The notes beneath the pieces are model-generated. The model searched no databases and was not told the origin of the DNA. It saw only the letters and a program-made list of their open reading frames with translations. A stretch of 10,436 bases of DNA from Lachnospiraceae bacterium UBA1760 (GTDB lineage: Bacteria; Bacillota; Clostridia; Lachnospirales; Lachnospiraceae): the NCBI GenBank assembly GCA_002314775.1, contig DCHE01000028.1, forward strand, positions 4,038-14,473, given 5' to 3'. Each line of letters begins with the position of its first letter. The stretch's first letter is position 1. Made by a program: the position numbers and the translations under genes. Positions 5,990 through 10,436 of this stretch are shown here, piece by piece.

Positions 5990-6055
5990 TTCTAAATGCC
6001 ATCTAAGTGCCATCTAAATGCCAGTCAAGTGCTATCTAAGCGCCATCTTAATGTC
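5990..6055 (-). repeat. Six-copy 11-bp tandem repeat spanning a stop codon
   Basis: Six consecutive 11-bp units follow the plus-strand consensus ATCTAAGTGCC: 5990-6000, 6001-6011, 6012-6022, 6023-6033, 6034-6044 and 6045-6055, each with up to four differences from the consensus. The last two units encode the C-terminus (KMALR) of the 6032-6877 product, the stop codon falls at the junction of units four and five, and the remainder is 3' untranslated. Eleven is not a multiple of three, so gain or loss of units within the coding part would change the protein end. Outside the repeat, 5870-5989 is plain A+T-rich sequence with nothing recognisable. Confidence 0.8.
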
Positions 6056-6877
6056 CCTGAAGCTATAATTACTGGTTAACATAACTCGTCTGCCCTTAAT
6101 GATACAGCCATCAAACATACAGTCAGTATCCATATCATTATACAGCTTGAAATTCTCTCCAAAGCTACAGCTTCCATCGAAGTTAGCATTGAAGAACATA
6201 TGATTTACATCCATCGCACTATCCGTGTGAAGATTTATCTCAAACTTGTCTGGAATAGTCATCTGCGCAAACATATACTCCATATTAGAAACAAAGCTTG
6301 TGTCAAATGTATCCGGAATCTGGAATTTCTTTGGCAACTTGGTTCTGTAGAACATATATCTGGTATTCAGTACCGTATTAGTCTTAAAGCAAGGACTTAA
6401 ATCAACATTCTCAGGAATTCTGCTTCCGGCATACATAAGTGAAAGCTCCGTAATATCCTTAAGAGAAAATCTTCTGCTGAACTTTATGTTCTCTGGAATT
6501 ATACTCCACGAAAATAGTCCACAAAGGCTCGATGCATTGATAGGAGTCTCAACGAGTCCTCCATCATACTCCATAGAATTTATCTTAAGTACCTTTCTAT
6601 TCTCATAATCCTTATCAATCTTGAAATGCTTAGGATTAAAGAGTACCCAGTGCTTTGCTCCGGTTGCCTCCTGGAACCATTTATAATTCTCAACTCCAAG
6701 TGTCTTTTGAAGTCTAGCTCTCTCGTATTCATCGCTTGGATTTACAAAATATGACGCCCCATCGCATACTATATGTGCATATCCTCGGCTGGCTCTCTCA
6801 GCAATCTCCTCGTCGGTTGCCCTTTTAACCCCGACAGGTAATGGCGCTGGCTCATTGTCCAATCGTAATTTTATCAT
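6032..6877 (-). CDS. MF-repeat (BspA/DUF285-like) protein without signal peptide
   Basis: The 281-residue product has a unique N-terminal part (1-110, with WFQEATGAKHWVLFNPKHF) and then about six repeats of 26-27 residues. The repeats are marked by LF (121-122), LMYA (147-150), YMF (174-176), YMF (201-203), HMF (227-229) and CMF (253-255), with linkers such as LPKKFQIPDTFDTSFVSNME. This is the pattern of BspA-like leucine-rich repeats (DUF285), normally in surface proteins, where they bind partners. Here no signal peptide, membrane segment or wall anchor is seen, so it should stay in the cytoplasm unless exported otherwise. ATG follows AAGGTGGG. The C-terminus is formed by an 11-bp tandem repeat and transcription ends at the 5821-5869 terminator. 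The function is unknown; a binding or scaffold role is inferred from the repeat class. Confidence 0.7.
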   Translation of the reverse strand: MIKLRLDNEPAPLPVGVKRATDEEIAERASRGYAHIVCDGASYFVNPSDEYERARLQKTLGVENYKWFQEATGAKHWVLFNPKHFKIDKDYENRKVLKINSMEYDGGLVETPINASSLCGLFSWSIIPENIKFSRRFSLKDITELSLMYAGSRIPENVDLSPCFKTNTVLNTRYMFYRTKLPKKFQIPDTFDTSFVSNMEYMFAQMTIPDKFEINLHTDSAMDVNHMFFNANFDGSCSFGENFKLYNDMDTDCMFDGCIIKGRRVMLTSNYSFRDIKMALR

Positions 6878-6999
6878 AAGTAACCCACCTTCAATATAAA
6901 AGTAACTCCCCAGTTATTTCAATATATTAATATAATAACAAGATTTTTAACATTTTCATAGTCTATTTGTACATTTTTTTGATTTTTTTTGTGTATTTT

Positions 7000-8184
7000 T
7001 CAATATAACGTCCCATCATAATACTGAAGCAAAAGCTCAGTCACCCTGTCGTAGCTTGCCATCCCATCATAAACCCCATTTGCCTTAAGGGAAGCATCCA
7101 CCATGGTATCATTTATCTTCTCCACAGTCTTAGAATCCACGATAGCAGTCTCCTCGACCATCTTATGCACTTCCTCACTCAGAAATGCATTGTCATAGTT
7201 CACCTTATCACTTATCCTTGGTTCCTTGGAATATATCTCCTTGAAATTGTCCAGCTCAATAATGCTCTCTATGTACGCATTATTCACATAGTTGAGAACG
7301 CTCAGATACCCGGCATACCTTATGAACTCGTTATCTGAATTTATACAGGCCCTAAACGCAATATAATTCGCCTCGTCCTCATAGATATACCCATGCAAAT
7401 GCGAAAGCTCATGGGCGTAGGTCGCAGGAAAATTAAGCGGATACATCAAGTAATTACAGTTTGCCTCCATGGTATATGGTGTAAAAAATCCACACATATT
7501 AGCCTGACACAAAACCTTCGAAAATGACAGCTTTTTCACCCTTGGATAATAGCCGTCAAGCCTTGGGTATTCATCCTTAAGTGTAATTAGTGCATTCCTT
7601 GCATCCTCATTATAATCGCCATTATAAATGGCATCCCCATTTTCATCTCTCGGAATATCCTTTGCCATCTGGTTGCAGGTATTAACCATATAGGCTCTAA
7701 GCAGTCTTAGCTCTTCAACTGTATATTCCCTGTCAGGAACACTTAAATTACCATCAAGCTTCGTTGTATGATACATAATGTAACAGTTAAATGTCATTAT
7801 TATCAGCACAACTGATATCACATAGGATCCAAGAGTCAGATAGAATTTTCTAAAGCCTGCAAGCCTTCCACCCTTAGGCTCCCTCTTCTTTATTCTTTGA
7901 AAAATCACGCTGATTATCCACGTGAGAAGCATCACGGCAAAGATAAAGCCCAGAATAATGGCCAGAACAAACAATATTTCACCCAAAGAGAATGGTAATA
8001 TGTTGGTAATCCTTGAAAATACACTCACAATAATAGGCATAATGTTATCCTCATACCAGTCACACCAGTTTATTATCCCAAATGTATCTCCCATCCACGG
8101 CCCTATCCAGGCAAATATATTCACAATCAACACTATGGTCAGCATAATGCCAACATTTCTCACATGCTTATTTAGTCTCTTCAT
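7000..8184 (-). CDS. DUF3810 family membrane protein, putative zinc metalloprotease
   Basis: The 394-residue protein starts with three hydrophobic segments (about residues 11-29, 66-96 and 112-134) followed by a large domain. The core motif is YAHELSHLHGYIYEDEANYIAF: HELSH (258-262) gives two zinc-ligand His and a catalytic Glu, and the downstream EDEAN (269-273) probably supplies the third ligand. Together with the following AFRACINSDNEFIRYAGYL this is the signature of DUF3810. The family is widespread in Firmicutes and Bacteroidetes, its substrate is unknown, and it is presumed to be a membrane-bound peptidase acting outside or at the membrane. ATG follows AAAGGA by a few bases. The upstream three-helix protein gene ends 80 bases before and reads in the same direction without a terminator, so the two may be co-transcribed. 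Confidence 0.88.
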   Translation of the reverse strand: MKRLNKHVRNVGIMLTIVLIVNIFAWIGPWMGDTFGIINWCDWYEDNIMPIIVSVFSRITNILPFSLGEILFVLAIILGFIFAVMLLTWIISVIFQRIKKREPKGGRLAGFRKFYLTLGSYVISVVLIIMTFNCYIMYHTTKLDGNLSVPDREYTVEELRLLRAYMVNTCNQMAKDIPRDENGDAIYNGDYNEDARNALITLKDEYPRLDGYYPRVKKLSFSKVLCQANMCGFFTPYTMEANCNYLMYPLNFPATYAHELSHLHGYIYEDEANYIAFRACINSDNEFIRYAGYLSVLNYVNNAYIESIIELDNFKEIYSKEPRISDKVNYDNAFLSEEVHKMVEETAIVDSKTVEKINDTMVDASLKANGVYDGMASYDRVTELLLQYYDGTLY

Positions 8185-8264
8185 AATTTCCTTTGCAGCT
8201 CAGAACAACTGATACTGCTACTCTTTAATCACCCTTATGTCATAAAACAGCTGGAATTTTTCCT

Positions 8265-9092
8265 CTAACGAAAGCCCATAACAGATATATAGAACCAAAG
8301 CCCGCCAAATATTACTATGATTAAAAACAGATCAAGGATTCCCTCCTTTTTCATAACACGGCCTTCTTCTTTTTCCTTGTAGACACTAAGCTTCCTCATC
8401 TCCTCAAGCAGAGCATCAGTAACCTCTCCTGCTTTTTTGTTGTCCCTCAGAATATCCTCTATCAAATTAATGTATTTGAGGCAAATCTGCCTTTCCTTCA
8501 CAATGGAAACATAACCCTTTTCGTAGTATTTTATTGAATCACTGACCTTACCCATAATGATTCGGTAATAGTAGACTCTTCTCACCAGACCATCCACACA
8601 CATCAGTGCTGCAATAACGCCACAAATTCCGAGAATTGTACCAAATCCCCCAAAAACAAGCGTAATTGGATTACCATCCTGCGTAAGTCCTTCACCTATC
8701 TTGGTGGCAATTATAAACAAAAGAAGACCTGCGATGATTGTCCCGAGCATCCATTTGATTTCCTTCTCGAGCTTATCCTCCTTAACATTTGTCGCCTTAT
8801 ACCTGTCGACATAAGCCCTTCTGTTATACTCCAGTTTTTTTCTCAGGCTCCTATACTCATAATAGCTGTCATCATAATTATCTGTGCTATTCCCCTTAGT
8901 CATATCATATATCTCATGACTATTTTCCGTCTCTTCGTCAATCTCCCTTTTAAATGATATCTTTGCGTAGGTAACCTCCCCATCCTTAGTGACATTTTTG
9001 TCTTTGTCCAAAAATGAATCAAGACTATCATTTCCAAGAGTATTTTTTTTATTTACTGTTTTTCCCTCGAGCTTTTCTCTGTTAATATCCAA
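8265..9092 (-). CDS. Unrecognised protein with three membrane segments
   Basis: The reading frame is open from 9158, but the 5' part overlaps a hairpin-rich spacer and its first ATG (9117-9119) lacks a ribosome binding site. The TTG at 9090-9092 has GGAGG exactly eight bases upstream, so I start there, giving 275 residues. In that numbering the protein has a polar, acidic N-terminal region (1-75), a basic tyrosine-rich helix (about 78-112), membrane segments at about 115-131 and 144-167, a helical cytoplasmic-type middle (about 172-245, with EVTDALLEEMRKL), and a third membrane segment at 252-272 at the C-terminus. No catalytic motif or known domain is recognised. It lies between a PHP phosphoesterase gene and a DUF3810 gene; a membrane-associated structural or adaptor role is only a guess. 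Confidence 0.65.
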   Translation of the reverse strand: MDINREKLEGKTVNKKNTLGNDSLDSFLDKDKNVTKDGEVTYAKISFKREIDEETENSHEIYDMTKGNSTDNYDDSYYEYRSLRKKLEYNRRAYVDRYKATNVKEDKLEKEIKWMLGTIIAGLLLFIIATKIGEGLTQDGNPITLVFGGFGTILGICGVIAALMCVDGLVRRVYYYRIIMGKVSDSIKYYEKGYVSIVKERQICLKYINLIEDILRDNKKAGEVTDALLEEMRKLSVYKEKEEGRVMKKEGILDLFLIIVIFGGLWFYISVMGFR

Positions 9093-9100
9093 ATATATAA

Positions 9101-9105
9101 CCTCC
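9101..9105 (-). promoter_or_regulatory. Ribosome binding site that selects a TTG start
   Basis: GGAGG on the minus strand lies eight bases before the TTG at 9090-9092. It is the only good ribosome binding site in front of the 8265-9092 gene: the ATG at 9117-9119 and the TTG at 9156-9158 have none. This decides the start used in this annotation. Confidence 0.6.
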
Positions 9106-9153
9106 AGTAAAGCGTACATTCTTAGTCTGCTTCGATAATTACTCGTCAATATT

Positions 9154-9282
9154 CGCAATCCGCTTGCGCTACTTGCTCATATAACGTCGGTGCTTCTACG
9201 CTTCATTCCCCTTGATCGCAGATTCCTAGGACATCAAGGCTGCGAACTTATCTTTTCCCACCTAACATACATCCTCCTTGAT
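9154..9282 (-). other. Structured spacer with mutually exclusive helices and a possible six-codon ORF
   Basis: On the minus strand ATCAAGG occurs twice (9276-9282 and 9210-9216) and its complement CCTTGAT once between them (9233-9239), so that segment can pair with only one of them at a time. The upstream ATCAAGG runs into AAGGAGG, a good ribosome binding sequence placed four bases before an ATG that opens a tiny frame, MLGGKR and stop (9248-9268). A second helix, CGCAG/CTGCG (9240-9244 with 9217-9221), interleaves with the downstream pairing. Further on, CGCAA/TTGCG (9154-9158 with 9164-9168) forms a small hairpin. The arrangement looks like a translation- or transcription-control switch ahead of the 8265-9092 gene, but a dispersed intergenic repeat would look similar. 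No known riboswitch class is recognised. Confidence 0.4.
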
Positions 9283-9328
9283 TCACCTTCGTATCTACAG
9301 GTTAGAGGTGGAAGATTGGCCTTCGCGT

Positions 9329-10078
9329 TTAAATCATACTAATTATTTTTCTGCCAATCTCTATCTCAAATGTGGAATGTGCATCAAAGCCATAAACGAT
9401 GTACAATTTCTCATTCATCTCCTCCGAAATATCCTTCGCAAGCTTCCAGAATTCTGGCCAAAAATAGTTATTATTTCTCATAGAAGTCAGATTCTGCTCT
9501 AACGCAATCCCTCTACTTATGGCCTCCCTTATAAGTATCTCAGATTTCTCCTTCATAGCATCATCAAAGTCTTCTCTTGCCCTAAATGATCTGTCGGGAT
9601 GAGCAATTACACTGAAATATCCTGACCTTGCCGCCTGAATCATAGCATCGAACTGGCCAATCCATTCCTTTTCCTTTTTTACCTCCCTTGAGTCATGGTA
9701 GCTGCTACTTCCGTCCTCGTGCTCATAAAAATGCTGTCCCACAATAAGAAGATCTATTCTCTCATCCGCCTTAAGTTCCTTATAAAACCACTCAAGACTA
9801 GGAAAATACTCCACCTCAAGCCCGAGCTGAACCTCGATTATCCCCTTATACTTCTCCTTTAGAGCAGTGATATCCTCAATATATCCACTTAGCTCACCAA
9901 TCAGCATCCTGTTTGGAAATATGTCATCCGGATAAGGAATATGATCTGTAAATACAATACTGTCCGCTCCAAGCTCTATAGCCTTCTTGATATATTCTTC
10001 GTCACTCTCATCACTGGCATGCTGGCATCTGGCAGTGTGTACATGAAATATTGAGTTTGCTTTTATTCTTTCTAACAT
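9329..10078 (-). CDS. PHP-domain phosphoesterase, histidinol-phosphatase type
   Basis: PHP proteins use a trinuclear metal centre to hydrolyse phosphate esters; the HisK/HisJ branch removes phosphate from histidinol phosphate in histidine synthesis. All metal-binding motifs are present in the 249 residues: HVHT (12-15, His12 and His14), His20, TDH (44-46), GLEVEYFP (86-93, Glu88), GQHF (114-117, His116), AHPD (159-162) and GFDAHS (230-235, Asp232 and His234). Length fits the family (about 250-270). No other histidine genes are in the window, so the exact substrate is uncertain and a general PHP phosphatase is possible. There is no signal peptide; it is a cytoplasmic enzyme. ATG follows AAAAGG by about six bases. 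About 250 bases separate it from the next gene downstream. Confidence 0.88.
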   Translation of the reverse strand: MLERIKANSIFHVHTARCQHASDESDEEYIKKAIELGADSIVFTDHIPYPDDIFPNRMLIGELSGYIEDITALKEKYKGIIEVQLGLEVEYFPSLEWFYKELKADERIDLLIVGQHFYEHEDGSSSYHDSREVKKEKEWIGQFDAMIQAARSGYFSVIAHPDRSFRAREDFDDAMKEKSEILIREAISRGIALEQNLTSMRNNNYFWPEFWKLAKDISEEMNEKLYIVYGFDAHSTFEIEIGRKIISMI

Positions 10079-10098
10079 TGTTTTCCTTTTCTGTGTAA

Positions 10099-10104
10099 AT
10101 TATA
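10099..10104 (-). promoter_or_regulatory. Possible -10 box for the PHP gene
   Basis: A perfect TATAAT on the minus strand lies about 20 bases before the ATG at 10078, giving a short leader that still contains the ribosome binding site. No good -35 hexamer is found at 16-18 bp, and the region is very A+T-rich, so this is weak. Confidence 0.3.
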
Positions 10105-10234
10105 TTCTTTTGTCTATTTTCTATTTTAGTAATATTTTATTCTTACATTTACTATTTTATATCAAACTTGACTTATTTTAAATACATAATTCCGTTTAAA
10201 GTAATGGCTGATGGAGAAGACTGTATGATGAAAT

Positions 10235-10436
10235 CCGGGGTGGGGACAGCGATTAGACGGTTGTTGCTTCGATTCGCTGTTGGTTGAGGGTAATAACTGG
10301 GGCGTGGCCAGCGATTAAACGGTTGTTGCTTTGGTTCGCTGTTGGTTGAGGGAGATAACTGGGATGGGGACAACGATTAAACGGTTGCTTCTTCGATTCG
10401 CTGTTGGTTGAGGATAAAGTCTGGGGTGAGGACAGC
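10235..10436. repeat. 62-bp tandem repeat, more than three copies, continuing past the right edge
   Basis: Three full units (10235-10296, 10297-10358 and 10359-10420) and the first 16 bases of a fourth (10421-10436) are visible, each 62 bp and about 75-85% identical by eye. The core TCGCTGTTGGTTGAGG is the same in all full units. Each unit carries an inverted repeat, ACAGCGA...TCGCTGT (for example 10246-10252 with 10274-10280); in the third unit the change to ACAACGA keeps pairing as G-U on the minus strand. The units are G-rich on the plus strand and have clearly higher G+C than the A+T-rich 10079-10234. Since 62 is not a multiple of three and the frame has no start signal, it is taken as non-coding. 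Confidence 0.88.

Noticed and set aside
6893..6922. TTGAAA-18-TATATT promoter match on the minus strand before the MF-repeat gene
   Set aside because: The start of transcription would fall within or after the ribosome binding site, so it cannot easily produce a translatable mRNA from the chosen ATG.
6971..7000. Long T-rich tract that could be a plus-strand terminator
   Set aside because: No hairpin precedes it and no plus-strand gene ends here; it is simple A+T-rich sequence.
8235..8245. TTATGTCATAA palindrome in the gap before the DUF3810 gene as an operator
   Set aside because: Five-base arms in A+T-rich sequence arise often by chance, and no promoter could be placed beside it.
10173..10373. 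Open frame of 66 codons on the minus strand, Pro/Ser/Asn-rich
   Set aside because: It is a translation of the 62-bp tandem repeat, whose unit length is not a multiple of three; there is no ribosome binding site and the composition is that of the repeat.
10235..10436. CRISPR array
   Set aside because: The units are contiguous 62-bp repeats that drift along their whole length; there is no alternation of constant repeats and unique spacers.

Overview
The window looks like part of the chromosome of an anaerobic Firmicute, most probably a Lachnospiraceae-type Clostridium relative (Butyrivibrio/Roseburia-like). The grounds are moderate-to-low G+C, strong AGGAGG-type ribosome binding sites, and the protein families present: a Clostridia-type short peptide deformylase, a DUF3810 membrane metalloprotease, a BspA/DUF285-like repeat protein, and WXG100-like small helical proteins. 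This is a family-level guess from the sequence alone. Every supported gene lies on the minus strand, so the window reads from right to left.

Layout in order of transcription. (1) 10436-10235: a 62-bp tandem repeat that runs off the right edge. (2) 10078-9329: a PHP-family phosphoesterase of histidinol-phosphatase type. (3) 9328-9093: a non-coding stretch with mutually exclusive helices and a very small possible ORF. (4) 9092-8265: an unrecognised protein with three membrane segments, probably starting at a TTG with a good ribosome binding site. (5) 8184-7000: a DUF3810 membrane protein with an HELSH zinc motif. (6) 6877-6032: a cytoplasmic protein with about 27-residue MF repeats (BspA/DUF285-like). 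Its stop codon lies inside an 11-bp tandem repeat, and a perfect bidirectional terminator follows at 5869-5821.

(7) The core of the window is an operon-like cluster from a promoter near 5814-5786 down to about 2214, and possibly on to 596. It encodes two related WXG100-like proteins that carry YMxG instead of WxG (5645-5358 and 5241-4942), a coiled-coil protein resembling DUF5082/YwqH (4929-4528), two more small helical proteins (4547-4266 and 4216-3947), and a 578-residue soluble protein of unknown function (3950-2214). A 512-residue five-helix membrane protein with a large DUF5050-like outer domain (2134-596) follows. Small helical partners placed before one large protein is the layout of LXG-type type VII secretion (T7SSb) effector operons, but no LXG domain or toxin motif is recognisable here and no secretion machinery (EssC, EssB, EsaA) lies in the window. 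(8) 525-115: a peptide deformylase homologue with a substituted motif 1. A promoter at 78-50 then fires towards the left edge.

The T7SS-like cluster has structured spacers as well as genes. Its roughly 134-nt leader holds three hairpins that could compete with each other, the gap between the two WXG100-like genes holds two hairpins that both close with GNRA tetraloops on the mRNA strand, and a 9-bp perfect hairpin covers a stop codon in the middle of the operon. These RNA elements, the orphan 578-residue protein and the two short-unit tandem repeats are the parts of the window least explained by known families.
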